Shown here: positions 17,083 through 25,829 of the stretch, one piece after another
Layout: every line of letters begins with the position of its first letter
Numbering within the stretch: position 1 is the first letter of the stretch
Assembly: GCF_001557215.1 (NCBI RefSeq)
Contig: NZ_LSJM01000318.1
Span: forward strand, 1-64,000
Source of the DNA: Sphingomonas sp. CCH9-E2
Lineage (GTDB): Bacteria; Pseudomonadota; Alphaproteobacteria; Sphingomonadales; Sphingomonadaceae
Direction: 5' to 3'
Length of the DNA stretch: 64,000 nt
Notes under the pieces: generated by a model
What the model saw: only the letters and a program-made list of their open reading frames with translations
What the model was told of the DNA's origin: nothing
Database searches by the model: none
Program-made: the position numbers and the translations under genes

Positions 17083-17832
17083 ATGCGTATTGCCTCGCCC
17101 CGCCGCTTCGCGCTTTCCGGTGCTTGCGCCTTGCTGCTCGCCTGCGTGGCCGCCCCGGCCAATGCCCAGTTTGGCGGCATCGTCTACGACCCCACCAACT
17201 ATTCCCAGAACGTCCTGACGGCCGCGCGGACGCTCGAGCAGATCAACAATCAGATCAAGTCGCTACAGAACGAAGCGCAGTCGCTGATCAATCAGGCGCG
17301 CAATCTCGAGGCGCTTCCGACCTCTGCGCTCTCCGACCTGCAGACCCAGGTGCGCCAGACCCAGCAGCTGCTGAGCAATGCGCAGCGCATCGCCTATTCG
17401 GTCCAGTCGATCGATACCGCGTTCGCGAGCCGCTACCGCGCGTCGAGCATGACCGCGACCGACCGGGCGCTGGTCGACCATGCCCGGGCGCGCTGGGAGG
17501 ACAGCGTCGGTGCGCTCGAAGACGCACTCAAGGTCCAGGCCGGCGTCGTCGGCAATATCGAAGGAACGCGCGCGGTGATGGACCGACTGGTCGGCGCCAG
17601 CCAGTCGGCCTCGGGCGCACTCCAGGTGACCCAGGCCGGCAATCAGCTGCTCGCGCTTCAGGCCCGCCAGATTGCCGACCTGACCGCGCTGGTCGCGGCG
17701 CAGGGCCGGGCGCAGGCGCTCGAGGCGGCCCAGCGCGCCGCAGCCCAGGATCAGGCCCGCGAGCAGCTGCGTCGCTTCCTCGCCCCGGGCACCGGCTACA
17801 AGCCGACCCGGGTCGAGATGTTCCGTCACTGA
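17083..17832 (+). CDS. trbJ: TrbJ, VirB5-like transfer protein
   Basis: A 249-residue periplasmic protein of the TrbJ/VirB5 family, expected at the pilus tip or in pilus assembly. The signal peptide runs to about residue 28 (APANAQ). Mature TrbJ opens with the hallmark GGIVYDPTNYSQNVLTAARTLEQINNQI, given here only as its key elements VYDPTNY and LEQINNQI. A long coiled-coil helix covers about 50-125. A second helical region rich in Ala and Gln ends with the GTGYKP motif near the C-terminus. Confidence 0.93.
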   Translation: MRIASPRRFALSGACALLLACVAAPANAQFGGIVYDPTNYSQNVLTAARTLEQINNQIKSLQNEAQSLINQARNLEALPTSALSDLQTQVRQTQQLLSNAQRIAYSVQSIDTAFASRYRASSMTATDRALVDHARARWEDSVGALEDALKVQAGVVGNIEGTRAVMDRLVGASQSASGALQVTQAGNQLLALQARQIADLTALVAAQGRAQALEAAQRAAAQDQAREQLRRFLAPGTGYKPTRVEMFRH

Positions 17833-17843
17833 AGGCCGGGCCC

Positions 17844-18194
17844 ATGAACTTCCGGCTTCCGGCTCGAATTGGCGCCTTTGCGGGCCTCGGCATCGCCTTC
17901 GCGATGGGCACCCTCGCGCTTCGCGAGGTGCCGGATCGGGCAATAGTGCCGCAAACCCTCTCGACCGACCTGCCCAATGACCCGCTCCAGGCAATGTTGC
18001 GGAGCTGCCAGTTGGCCGGGCAGGCGGCGGGCCCGGACCCGGGCTGCCTCGCAGCCTGGGCCGAGAACCGCAGGCGGTTCCTCGGGTCGGGCCGCTCGCG
18101 TCCGAGCGAACCGGTCTTCGAGGCGTGGCCAGGAAAACTCTCCGAGCCGATGCAGGTCGATGATGGGGGCAGTGCCCCGCAGCAGGAGCAGTGA
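17844..18194 (+). CDS. TrbK-alt, putative entry exclusion protein
   Basis: A 116-residue protein between trbJ and trbL, the position of the alternative TrbK of Tn4371-like elements. An N-terminal hydrophobic anchor (about 8-27) is followed by a periplasmic domain with the family pattern CQLAGQAAGPDPGCLAAWAENRRRFL, in which the two cysteines (about residues 54 and 67) are conserved. In IncP plasmids TrbK blocks entry of a second related element. The C-terminal tail is variable. Confidence 0.82.
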   Translation: MNFRLPARIGAFAGLGIAFAMGTLALREVPDRAIVPQTLSTDLPNDPLQAMLRSCQLAGQAAGPDPGCLAAWAENRRRFLGSGRSRPSEPVFEAWPGKLSEPMQVDDGGSAPQQEQ

Positions 18195-18195
18195 C

Positions 18196-19644
18196 ATGGG
18201 CGGTACCGGCGTCGTCGATCGCTTCTTGTCGGTCTTTACCTCCTACATCGATTCAGGCTTTGGCCTGCTCCAGGGCGAAGTCGCGTTCATTGCCACCACG
18301 CTGATCGTGATCGATGTCACGCTGGCCGCGCTGTTCTGGACGCTCGGCCAGGGCGACGACATCATCGCGCGGCTGATCAAGAAGACGCTGTTCGTCGGCA
18401 TTTTCGCCTACATCATCGGCAACTGGAACATGCTCGCGAGGATCGTCTTCGAGAGCTTCGCGGGGCTTGGCCTCAAGGCATCGGGCACCGGCTTTACCGC
18501 CGCCGAGCTGCTGCAGCCGGGCCGTGTCGCCCAGGTCGGCCTCGATGCGGGCCGTCCAATCCTCGAATCCATCTCCGGCTTGATGGGCTACATCAGCTTC
18601 TTCGAGAACTTCATCCAGATCATCGTCCTGCTGTTTGCCTGGGTGATTGTCCTGCTCGCCTTCTTCGTGCTCGCGGTTCAGCTGTTCGTGACGCTGATCG
18701 AGTTCAAGCTCACGGTGCTCTGCGGTTTCGTGCTCATCCCGTTCGGGCTGTTCGGCAAGACTGCCTTCATGGCTGAGCGCGTGCTCGGCAATGTGGTCTC
18801 TTCCGGCATCAAGGTGCTGGTCCTCGCCGTGATCGTCGGCATCGGCTCCACCCTGTTCACCGAGTTCACCGACGCAATCGGCGACGCCCAGCCGACGATC
18901 GAGGACGCGATGGCGATCGTGCTCGGCTCGCTCTGCCTGCTTGGCCTCGGCATCTTTGGTCCCGGCATCGCGAGCGGCATCGTCTCCGGCGGCCCCCAAT
19001 TGGGCGCAGGCGCTGCCGCAGGCACCGCGCTTGCAGCAGGCGGCGTTATTGCCGCTGGCGGCGCCGCAGTAGCCACTGCGGGCGGCGCAGCGGTCGGCGC
19101 AGTCGCAGGCGCGGCCGCAGGGGCGGGCCGGACCGTCAGCACTGCAGCGAGCGCCTACCGCACCCGTGCCGCAGGTAAGCGTGGCATGGCCAGCAGCGCG
19201 GAGGGCGTGGGGAATGTCGAGCGACCCGCGCACGACGGCGCCAGGTCGCCCCTGCGAGGCGGAGCAGGGGCAGAGCCAGCGACACCCGCCAACCGTAGCG
19301 GTGCGACCCAACCGGCTGCAGAAGCCCCGCGCGCCGTTGAACGCGACACGGGTGGTCTTTCCCAGGCGCCGGCGGGCGATACCGACGAGGCCGGCGGTGC
19401 TGCAATCCCGGAGCCCGCACTAGCCGCCGCCCCCTCGCCGCTGGCCCCCGCCGCAGCCGATCAGGCAGCGCCAGGTGATGCGACGCCAGTTTTCGACGCC
19501 CCGCGCAGCGAAGCGCCGGACTGGGCCAGGGCCATGCGCCGAAAGCAGGCGATCGACCATGGCGTCAACGTCGCCGCCCACACCCTGCGCGGCGGTGACA
19601 GCCGGGGTCCTGGCGCTTCCGTCAGCGTGACCGAGAAGGAGTAA
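18196..19644 (+). CDS. trbL: TrbL, VirB6-like transfer protein
   Basis: A 482-residue polytopic inner-membrane protein of the TrbL/VirB6 family, the central pore component. It has at least five hydrophobic segments between about 30 and 280, with the family stretch TVLCGFVLIPFGLFGKTAFMAE cut here to its core FVLIPFGLFGKTAF. From about 290 the protein turns into an Ala/Gly/Pro-rich tail, then a charged end with PDWARAMRRKQ. The tail is expected to be flexible and cytoplasmic or periplasmic. Confidence 0.93.
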   Translation: MGGTGVVDRFLSVFTSYIDSGFGLLQGEVAFIATTLIVIDVTLAALFWTLGQGDDIIARLIKKTLFVGIFAYIIGNWNMLARIVFESFAGLGLKASGTGFTAAELLQPGRVAQVGLDAGRPILESISGLMGYISFFENFIQIIVLLFAWVIVLLAFFVLAVQLFVTLIEFKLTVLCGFVLIPFGLFGKTAFMAERVLGNVVSSGIKVLVLAVIVGIGSTLFTEFTDAIGDAQPTIEDAMAIVLGSLCLLGLGIFGPGIASGIVSGGPQLGAGAAAGTALAAGGVIAAGGAAVATAGGAAVGAVAGAAAGAGRTVSTAASAYRTRAAGKRGMASSAEGVGNVERPAHDGARSPLRGGAGAEPATPANRSGATQPAAEAPRAVERDTGGLSQAPAGDTDEAGGAAIPEPALAAAPSPLAPAAADQAAPGDATPVFDAPRSEAPDWARAMRRKQAIDHGVNVAAHTLRGGDSRGPGASVSVTEKE

Positions 19645-19649
19645 CCAGC

Positions 19650-20333
19650 ATGTTCCGACGATCGACCGTACGCTACGGTGTAACCCCCGAGCCAGAGACC
19701 CCCTACCAGCGCGCCGCCCAAGCATGGGACGATCGGATCGGCTCGGCCCGGGTCCAGGCGAAAAACTGGCGCATAGCCGCCTTCGGATCGCTCGGGCTGT
19801 CGGCGCTGCTCGCGGCGGGCATGATCTTGCAGGCGTCGCGCGGCACGATCACGCCATGGATCGTGCAGGTCGACAAGTTCGGCGAGGCGCAGGCGGTCGC
19901 ACCGGCCGAGACCGGCGTCCGCCCGAGCGACCCCCAGATCGCCTTCCACCTCGCGCGCTTGATCGAGAATGTGCGCTCGATCCCCGCCGATCCGGTGGTG
20001 CTGCGCCAGAACTGGCTGCGTGCCTATGACTTTACCACAGCCAAGGGCGCGCTCGCGCTCAACGACTACGCCCGGTCGAGTGACCCGTTCACCCAGGTCG
20101 GCAAGATCCAGATCGCAGTGGATGTTTCGAGCGTTATCCGGGCTTCCGACAACAGCTTCCGCATCGCCTGGACTGAGCGACGCTATCAGGACGGCAGCCT
20201 CACGGCGACCGAGCGCTGGTCCGCGATTGCCACGGTCGTCGTCCGGACGCCGCGCACCCCGGATGCTCTGCGAAAAAATCCCCTGGGCGTGTTCGTCAAC
20301 GCCCTGAACTGGTCGAAGGAACTGTCGCAATGA
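19650..20333 (+). CDS. trbF: TrbF, VirB8-like transfer protein
   Basis: A 227-residue VirB8/TrbF family protein, a bitopic inner-membrane scaffold. It has a short cytoplasmic N-terminus with the conserved TPYQRAAQAWDDRIG, one membrane helix at about 43-62, and a periplasmic NTF2-like domain. The stretches ITPWIVQVDKFGEA and ALNDYARSSDPF are typical. It overlaps trbG by four bases. Confidence 0.94.
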   Translation: MFRRSTVRYGVTPEPETPYQRAAQAWDDRIGSARVQAKNWRIAAFGSLGLSALLAAGMILQASRGTITPWIVQVDKFGEAQAVAPAETGVRPSDPQIAFHLARLIENVRSIPADPVVLRQNWLRAYDFTTAKGALALNDYARSSDPFTQVGKIQIAVDVSSVIRASDNSFRIAWTERRYQDGSLTATERWSAIATVVVRTPRTPDALRKNPLGVFVNALNWSKELSQ

Positions 20334-21334
20334 CTGGTCTGCCCAAGGCAACCCGCCACCCCCTGCTCGCAGCCGCGCTGGTTACCCTCGCGGCCTGTTC
20401 GGCCTCGCATGCGCAAACGCAAGCGCTGGCGTTCGAGCGCGCCGCTCCGGCTTCGGCCGAACCCGAACAGCCCCGCGCCATCGAGATTGTGCGGATACCC
20501 GAACCGCTGCCACTTCCCGGGCAGCTGAAGTCGATCGAAACGTCTGCCGCGCCCGAGACCGGCGATCCAAAGCTTCGCATCGGCCGGGCGAACGCGGCCG
20601 CGCGAATGCAGCCGGTGCGCGACGGGTTCCTCAATGCCATCCAGCAATATCCCTGGAGCGAGGGTGCACTCTACCAGCTTTACGCAGCCCCGGGTCAGGT
20701 TACCGACATCGCGCTTCAGCACGGAGAACAACTCGTCGGTCCCGGCCCTGTCGCCGCAGGCGATACGGTCCGCTGGATTATCGGCGACACCGTAAGTGGC
20801 ACAGGGTCCGCCCAGCGCGTCCACATTCTGGTCAAGCCGACCCGGCCCGGGCTGACCACCAATCTGGTCATCAACACCGATCGGCGGACCTACCATCTCG
20901 AGCTCCGCTCAACGCCGGACACCTATATGGCATCGGTCTCCTGGACCTATCCCCAGGATGCGCTGATCGCGCTCACCGCGCGAAACCGGCAAGCCGCGGA
21001 CATGCAGCCCACTCTTCCCGGCATTGACCTGGAAGCCTTGAACTTCGGCTACCGCATTGAGGGCGACCGCCCGGGCTGGCGGCCATTGCGCGCGTTCGAC
21101 GATGGCCGACAGGTCTTTATCGAATTTCCTCCCAGCATTGCCCAGAGCGAAATGCCGCCGCTGTTCGTCGCCAACCCCAACGGCGAGGGCGAACTGGTCA
21201 ACTATCGGGTCCGCGGGCGCTATCTGGTCGTCGATCGCCTGTTCGCGGGCGCCGAATTGCGGCTCGGCGCAGGCAGGTCACAGAAGCGCGTCCGCATCCT
21301 GCGCGAAGGCACGCTGCGGGAGGCCACAAAGTGA
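20330..21334 (+). CDS. trbG: TrbG, VirB9-like transfer protein
   Basis: A 334-residue VirB9/TrbG family periplasmic protein that forms the outer-membrane core ring with TrbI. The N-terminal signal ends in a lipobox-like LAAC (Cys near residue 23), so it may be lipid-anchored. The region about 105-320 is the VirB9 fold, with the YQLYAAPGQVTDIALQ strand, NLVINTDRRTYHLELRS and the C-terminal RYLVVDRLFAGAELRLG motifs. Confidence 0.94.
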   Translation: MTGLPKATRHPLLAAALVTLAACSASHAQTQALAFERAAPASAEPEQPRAIEIVRIPEPLPLPGQLKSIETSAAPETGDPKLRIGRANAAARMQPVRDGFLNAIQQYPWSEGALYQLYAAPGQVTDIALQHGEQLVGPGPVAAGDTVRWIIGDTVSGTGSAQRVHILVKPTRPGLTTNLVINTDRRTYHLELRSTPDTYMASVSWTYPQDALIALTARNRQAADMQPTLPGIDLEALNFGYRIEGDRPGWRPLRAFDDGRQVFIEFPPSIAQSEMPPLFVANPNGEGELVNYRVRGRYLVVDRLFAGAELRLGAGRSQKRVRILREGTLREATK

Positions 21335-22530
21335 GCGCGGCTTCTGCGACCGCGCCACTCCAGCCGGCAGACCTTCGGCTGCGTGGCAAGCCGCCGCGCG
21401 TCATGCGCCTGTCCCGCAAGGCCCTCGCTACAGTCGGTATGGTCGCCGCAGCCGGAATCGGCGGTTCGCTGATCTATGCATTGCAGCCGGGGACCCAGAC
21501 CGCTCCAACCGAACTCTACGATACGGACAATCGGGCGACCACCGATGGGCTTTCTGCCGCGCCCAAGGACTATAGCGAGGTCCCTAAACTGGGTCCGCCG
21601 CTGCCGGGCGATCTTGGTCGACCGATCCTGTCCGCCCAGCAGCGCGGCACCGATGTCGCGCCTCCGCCAATGGGCACGCCTTCGCCGCCCGCCAGCGCAG
21701 CACCGAGCCCGGGTCAGACGGCACGCGAGCGGGCCCGAAACGAGCAGGACGCCGCGCGCACAAGCAGGATGTTCATCGGCAGCGCGGCGCCCACCCCGTC
21801 TGGCCCCGCCGCCAATGGGCCGCCTCCTGCGATTGCAGAGGGTGCTGTCGGACCATTGCCGCCGCCCGCCACAGGGCAGGGCGAGCAAGCTGCCAAGCGC
21901 GCATTTTTCGGCAGCGGCGACACGGCGGCATCCGAGAGCGGGTTCCGCGTCATTGCTCCGAGCTCGGGCAGCATCGTCCAGGCGGGCAGTATCATTCCGG
22001 CGGCGCTGATCACGGGCATCCGTTCGGACCTTCCGGGCATGATCACCGCGCAGGTGACTGAGAATGTCTATGACAGCGTGACGGGCAGGCATCTGCTCAT
22101 TCCCCAGGGCAGCCGCTTGCTCGGCGAATATGACTCGCAGGTGTCTCTCGGCCAGAGCCGGGTGCTGTTGGCATGGACGCGGCTGATCCTGCCCGACGGA
22201 CGTTCGATTCACCTCGACCGGTTGCCCGCTACCGATGCAGCTGGCTATGCTGGCCTGCAGGGTCGGGTAAACCATCATTGGGGCGGCATCTTCCGTTCAG
22301 CGTTGATCTCCACGCTTCTGAGCATCGGGACCGAGGTTGGAAGCGCTAGCGACGACGACCTCGTTCGGGCGATCCGGCAGGGCGGCTCGCAGTCGATCGG
22401 TCGAACGGGTCAGGATCTGGTGCGCCGGCAGATGGGCATTCAACCGACGCTCGAAATCAGGCCAGGCTTTCCGCTACGTGTGATTGTGACCCGTGACCTC
22501 GTTCTGCTTTCACACGGAGTTGCAGAATGA
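21331..22530 (+). CDS. trbI: TrbI, VirB10-like transfer protein
   Basis: A 399-residue VirB10/TrbI family protein that spans from the inner membrane to the outer-membrane core. It has a cytoplasmic N-terminus, one membrane helix (about 34-50), and a Pro-rich periplasmic linker (about 75-190). The C-terminal beta-domain contains GSIIPAALITGIRSDLPG and LLIPQGSRLLGEYD, both typical. The GTG start at 21331 overlaps the trbG stop. The end overlaps the DUF2274 gene. Confidence 0.95.
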   Translation: MSAASATAPLQPADLRLRGKPPRVMRLSRKALATVGMVAAAGIGGSLIYALQPGTQTAPTELYDTDNRATTDGLSAAPKDYSEVPKLGPPLPGDLGRPILSAQQRGTDVAPPPMGTPSPPASAAPSPGQTARERARNEQDAARTSRMFIGSAAPTPSGPAANGPPPAIAEGAVGPLPPPATGQGEQAAKRAFFGSGDTAASESGFRVIAPSSGSIVQAGSIIPAALITGIRSDLPGMITAQVTENVYDSVTGRHLLIPQGSRLLGEYDSQVSLGQSRVLLAWTRLILPDGRSIHLDRLPATDAAGYAGLQGRVNHHWGGIFRSALISTLLSIGTEVGSASDDDLVRAIRQGGSQSIGRTGQDLVRRQMGIQPTLEIRPGFPLRVIVTRDLVLLSHGVAE

Positions 22531-22760
22531 ACGCGCTCAGGCTCGGTCCCATACCCGATGACAAGCCGGTGAAGCTCACGATCGACGTGCCGCCAGACGT
22601 GTTTCACGACCTAAGCCTTTATGCCGAGGCACATGCCGCTGCAGCCGGGCAACAGCCCCACGGGCCCGCCAAGCTGATCGTCCCGATGCTCGCGCAATTT
22701 ATGGCGGGCGACCGTGAGTTCCTGAAACTGAAGAGAACGGGGCAGATCGGCATGATATGA
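22527..22760 (+). CDS. DUF2274 protein
   Basis: A 77-residue DUF2274 protein, regularly the last gene of trb operons in Tn4371-like elements. The core is LGPIPDDKPVKLTIDVP and the ending KLIVPMLAQFMAGDREFLKLKR. The fold resembles a small ribbon-helix-helix protein, so it might be a regulator, but its role is not known. The ATG overlaps trbI. No gene of the transfer operon follows. Confidence 0.9.
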   Translation: MNALRLGPIPDDKPVKLTIDVPPDVFHDLSLYAEAHAAAAGQQPHGPAKLIVPMLAQFMAGDREFLKLKRTGQIGMI

Positions 22761-22763
22761 CTG

Positions 22764-22946
22764 CTATTGGGCCGTAAGCCGACTGGCTTCTGTCGGCGTG
22801 ACGAAATCCTCACTCGACTCGACGATCACACCATAGATTTCGGCGACCGCGCTCTGGAACTCATCGGCGGCCACTGGACGCACGTTCAACCCGTCCGCCT
22901 GCACGATGCTGAGCTTCAGACCCGGAATGTAAGACGCGAACTCCCA
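22764..22946 (-). pseudogene. C-terminal remnant of an unidentified gene
   Basis: A 60-codon open segment without its own start (WEFASYIPGLKLSIVQADG to SSEDFVTPTEASRLTAQ in key pieces) converges on the transfer operon three bases from the DUF2274 stop. Codon use is protein-like. A second open stretch upstream on the same strand, in another frame (about 22916-23070, with LGLPIRKPRELRKLSIG), may be the rest of the same gene after a frameshift. I do not recognise the family. Confidence 0.4.
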
Positions 22947-23092
22947 CCGTGTTCCTCATCGGGCGTAACGCTCAACGGCTCGGCCTTCGCGCCGATCGAC
23001 AGCTTCCGCAGTTCACGCGGTTTTCTAATCGGCAAGCCCAAAACCCGATCGCTGTCTTGCAAGTTGCCCCCGTCGTTGCCAACGAGGCAGGC

Positions 23093-23120
23093 TTGTCGAT
23101 ACGGGCCCGAATGGTATTCT
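23093..23120 (+). promoter_or_regulatory. Sigma70-like promoter before the Cys-rich peptide
   Basis: TTGTCG at 23093-23098 and TATTCT at 23115-23120, separated by 16 bp, fit a housekeeping promoter. They would start transcription about 15-20 bases before the GGAGGT ribosome site of the small gene at 23146. Confidence 0.45.
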
Positions 23121-23145
23121 GTCGCTTCGAAATTGGAGGTCAGCG

Positions 23146-23214
23146 ATGAACATGAGCGACTGCTGCAATAAGGACTGCCCCTGCTGCGCAAAAGAAAAAG
23201 ACAAAGGCAAATGA
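23146..23214 (+). CDS. 22-residue cysteine-rich peptide
   Basis: A very short gene. The ATG at 23146 follows a full consensus ribosome site (GGAGGT at 23135-23140, five-base spacing). The product has 22 residues with five cysteines at positions 6, 7, 11, 13 and 14 (CC-N-K-D-C-P-CC pattern) and a strongly basic, Lys-rich tail. A sigma70-like promoter precedes it and a perfect GC-rich hairpin follows, so it looks like a complete monocistronic unit. Metal binding is a reasonable guess from the cysteine spacing; I know of no named family. It lies between the end of the conjugation module and mobA. Confidence 0.5.
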   Translation: MNMSDCCNKDCPCCAKEKDKGK

Positions 23215-23221
23215 CACTCGA

Positions 23222-23241
23222 GCCTCGGCTTAAACCGAGGC
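23222..23241 (+). terminator. Hairpin terminator of the small gene, overlapping the mobA 3' end
   Basis: GCCTCGG-CTTAAA-CCGAGGC is a perfect 7-bp stem with a six-base loop. The TAA stop of mobA (- strand) lies in the loop. It can serve both converging genes; neither side has a long T tract. Confidence 0.6.
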
Positions 23242-23817
23242 CCCGTCCAATGAGGGCAATCCATTCGACGAGGCCGATTTCGGTAGGCCGCTCAAGGCAA
23301 GCATAGCCGCAAGGTCGGCGCGGGTGTTGATGTTGGAGAGGCCCAAACGCGCATCGTCCACTGTTATCGCATTGGTCGCCCCGATCCAGGACCGCAGTGA
23401 ACGACAGCCGGATTGGATGTGCAGATCCAGCCGTGGACCAAGATCGGTGGGCCAGAGGCCAATCAGATGCTGGGTGGCGAACACGCAGGGGCCGGATAAG
23501 CCAAGACGATCGACAAGATCCAGCGGGAGCGGAAATACGTCAACGGGTACCGTCACAACCGCGTCGAATCCGCGCGCGCGCGCGTCGGCGAGCGCGGCGC
23601 TGAGCCCGCCCAGCGGCCCGACCCCAGGCGCAGGGCGATCGGAGATCCACCGCATTCGATGCGATGGGCGGCCACAAAGAACTAGATCATCTGTCTGAGC
23701 TTCGAGTACGCCGCGCGCATGATCGATCAGGCTCACGCCGCCGATCGTCGCCAGCGCTTTGTCGCTTCCGAAGCGGCGCGAGGCGCCGCCAGCGATAAGC
23801 GCCCCCAGCAGCCGCAT
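23230..23817 (-). CDS. mobA: Molybdenum cofactor guanylyltransferase
   Basis: A 195-residue nucleotidyltransferase that adds GMP to molybdopterin, giving the bis-MGD cofactor needed by NasA. The N-terminal signature LIAGGASRRFGSDKALATIGG is seen in its pieces AGGASRRFG and DKAL. The central PGVGPLGGLSAAL and VTVPVDVFPLP stretches follow. The ATG at 23817 lies one base after the moeA stop. It is the last gene of the nitrate assimilation operon. Confidence 0.9.
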   Translation of the reverse strand: MRLLGALIAGGASRRFGSDKALATIGGVSLIDHARGVLEAQTDDLVLCGRPSHRMRWISDRPAPGVGPLGGLSAALADARARGFDAVVTVPVDVFPLPLDLVDRLGLSGPCVFATQHLIGLWPTDLGPRLDLHIQSGCRSLRSWIGATNAITVDDARLGLSNINTRADLAAMLALSGLPKSASSNGLPSLDGASV

Positions 23818-23818
23818 C

Positions 23819-25054
23819 TCAATGGCCAAGCGCAAGAGCAGGGACCGGCGCTCCTGCGGGGAGTGCGGGGGCGTTGGCCGGGCGGCGGATGAGAAACCGG
23901 GTATGTGCAAGCAGCGCCTGTCCCGACGCCGATTGGCGGTCGAGCATGCGAACGCGGTCGCCTTCTTCGGCCGCGCAGAGAAAGGCCTCACGCGAACCGT
24001 TGGCCGGGACCGCGTCCACAAGCGCTGCGGTGCGCCAATCCAACGCGCTTGCAGGGTGGCGCCCGCTGAGACCCGCGAGCAAAGGTGCGAGGAACAGGCG
24101 GGCGACAGTTAGCGCTGCCGTCGGATTGCCGGGAAGGCCCAGCACCCCAAGGCCGCCGAGACGCCCGAACCAGACGGGCTTGCCTGGCTTGATCGCCAGG
24201 TCGGCAAAGGCGATCTCGAGCCCCATCGCGGTCAGTGCAGCACGACAGTGGTCGCGTTCACCGCGGGATGCGCCGCCGGCGATGACCAGCAGATCGGCCT
24301 CGGCGAGCGCCTCCCGCGCGGCCGCGCGGATCGCAGACGGGTCATCGGCGACACGCCGCGTTGAGATGTCGCCACCGCCCCATTCGCCCGCGAAAGCGCA
24401 GAGCGCGATCGACAGGCTGTCGGGGATCGCCTGCGCATTGCCAATCGCTGTCCCCGGTTCGACGATCTCATCCCCGGTTGCAAGGATGAGGACCCGGGGT
24501 TTTCGCCATACCCGCACCACTGCGACATCGGCGGCAGCCGCGGCGACCAGCGCGAAGGGATCCAGCAACGCACCACGTGGTAGCAACGTCGCCCCAGCTT
24601 GAAAGTCGCTTCCCCGCAACCGGACATGCGCGCGCTCACCGGGAGACGCATGGAGAACAACATGGTCGCCTTGGCGAACGCTCCGCTCGGCGACGATGAC
24701 CCGATCAGCGCCACGCGGCATCGGCGCGCCCGTCATCACCCGCATCGCCTCGCCCGCCGCGACCGATCCGGCATCGCACGCACCGGCGTAGCACGTCCCC
24801 GCAATCCGAAGCGGCACGCCATCAAGGTCGACGCTTCGCACCGCATAGCCATCCATCGCCGCGCAATCACGCCGGGGTGAGTCGATCTTCGCGATCACCG
24901 GTTCGGCGAGGACACGACCGGCCGCCGCTGCAAGTGCAATCTCTTCTTCGCCTAGCGGGAGAGCGTGGAGAGTGAGGATGGCCTGCGCGACGTCGTAATC
25001 CATCGCGGCGGCGCAGGGTTCAGGGTTGGCAGCAAGTGCCTCAGGCTTACCCAT
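23819..25054 (-). CDS. moeA: Molybdopterin molybdotransferase
   Basis: A 411-residue MoeA family enzyme that inserts molybdate into adenylylated molybdopterin. Seen are SPRRDCAAMDGYAV (substrate loop), MTGAPMPRGADRVI, the MoCF-like domain with ILATGDEIV and VIAGGASRG, and LGLPGNPTAAL near the end. The ATG at 25054 overlaps the last bases of cobA. It supplies cofactor for NasA with the adjacent mobA; moaA-type genes for the earlier steps are not in the window. Confidence 0.92.
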   Translation of the reverse strand: MGKPEALAANPEPCAAAMDYDVAQAILTLHALPLGEEEIALAAAAGRVLAEPVIAKIDSPRRDCAAMDGYAVRSVDLDGVPLRIAGTCYAGACDAGSVAAGEAMRVMTGAPMPRGADRVIVAERSVRQGDHVVLHASPGERAHVRLRGSDFQAGATLLPRGALLDPFALVAAAAADVAVVRVWRKPRVLILATGDEIVEPGTAIGNAQAIPDSLSIALCAFAGEWGGGDISTRRVADDPSAIRAAAREALAEADLLVIAGGASRGERDHCRAALTAMGLEIAFADLAIKPGKPVWFGRLGGLGVLGLPGNPTAALTVARLFLAPLLAGLSGRHPASALDWRTAALVDAVPANGSREAFLCAAEEGDRVRMLDRQSASGQALLAHTRFLIRRPANAPALPAGAPVPALALGH

Positions 25055-25829
25055 GGGCGACCCTCCGACCTTTGTCATCGACCAGAGCGCCATCCTCGAC
25101 CCTTATCGCTTCCCCGATCAGGATCAGCGTCGGCGCGTCATCGGCGAATGCACGGGTAGCGATGTCGAGCAGATCAAGTCGTGTCGAGAGCCGCTTTTCA
25201 GTTCCCAAGCTGACATTGCATGCAATCAGAACTGGGGTCGCGCGGTCCACACCCGCCGCGATCAGCCGTCGTGCAATCTCTCCCGCCGCGCCACGGCCCA
25301 TATAGAAAGCGAGCGTCGCGCCTGGCGTGGCAAGCGAGGCCCAGTCCAGATCGAGCGCCGCGCCGTTTCGGCTGTGCGCGGTCACGAACCGCACTTCGCG
25401 CGCCAGACCGCGCAGCGACAGCGACACCCCTGCGGACGCCGCCGCCGCACTTGCCGCCGTGACGCCCGGGCAGACCTGCACGATGCACCCCGCCTCGCGC
25501 AACGCGGTCATTTCTTCGGCTGAGCGTCCAAACAGCGACGGATCGCCACCCTTCAGCCGAACCACGCGCCTTCCCGCGCGCGCGGCGGCGACCAGCAGCG
25601 CATCGATGCTGCTCTGATCCTTCGAATGCCGCCCGGCGCGCTTACCGACACTGACGCGCTCTACACCGGCAGGGATCAGGTCGAGAACGCCCCGTCCGAC
25701 CAATGCGTCATGATAAACGATGTCGGCCACTTCGATCAGCCGCACCGCCTTGCGCGTCAGCAGGTCGGGATCGCCCGGACCTGCGCCGACCAGCCAAACG
25801 CTACCCCGTGGAAACGCGTCATGCGGCAT
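25047..25829 (-). CDS. cobA: Uroporphyrinogen-III C-methyltransferase
   Basis: A 260-residue SUMT that methylates uroporphyrinogen III twice to precorrin-2, the first step to siroheme, the prosthetic group of NirB. Motifs are VGAGPGDPDLLT (SAM site, residues about 15-26), VVRLKGGDPSLFGR, and PGVTAASAAAASAG. It lacks the CysG oxidase/chelatase domain, so those steps need another gene. It overlaps nasA and moeA, and its place in the operon ties siroheme supply to nitrite reduction. Confidence 0.93.
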   Translation of the reverse strand: MPHDAFPRGSVWLVGAGPGDPDLLTRKAVRLIEVADIVYHDALVGRGVLDLIPAGVERVSVGKRAGRHSKDQSSIDALLVAAARAGRRVVRLKGGDPSLFGRSAEEMTALREAGCIVQVCPGVTAASAAAASAGVSLSLRGLAREVRFVTAHSRNGAALDLDWASLATPGATLAFYMGRGAAGEIARRLIAAGVDRATPVLIACNVSLGTEKRLSTRLDLLDIATRAFADDAPTLILIGEAIRVEDGALVDDKGRRVAHG

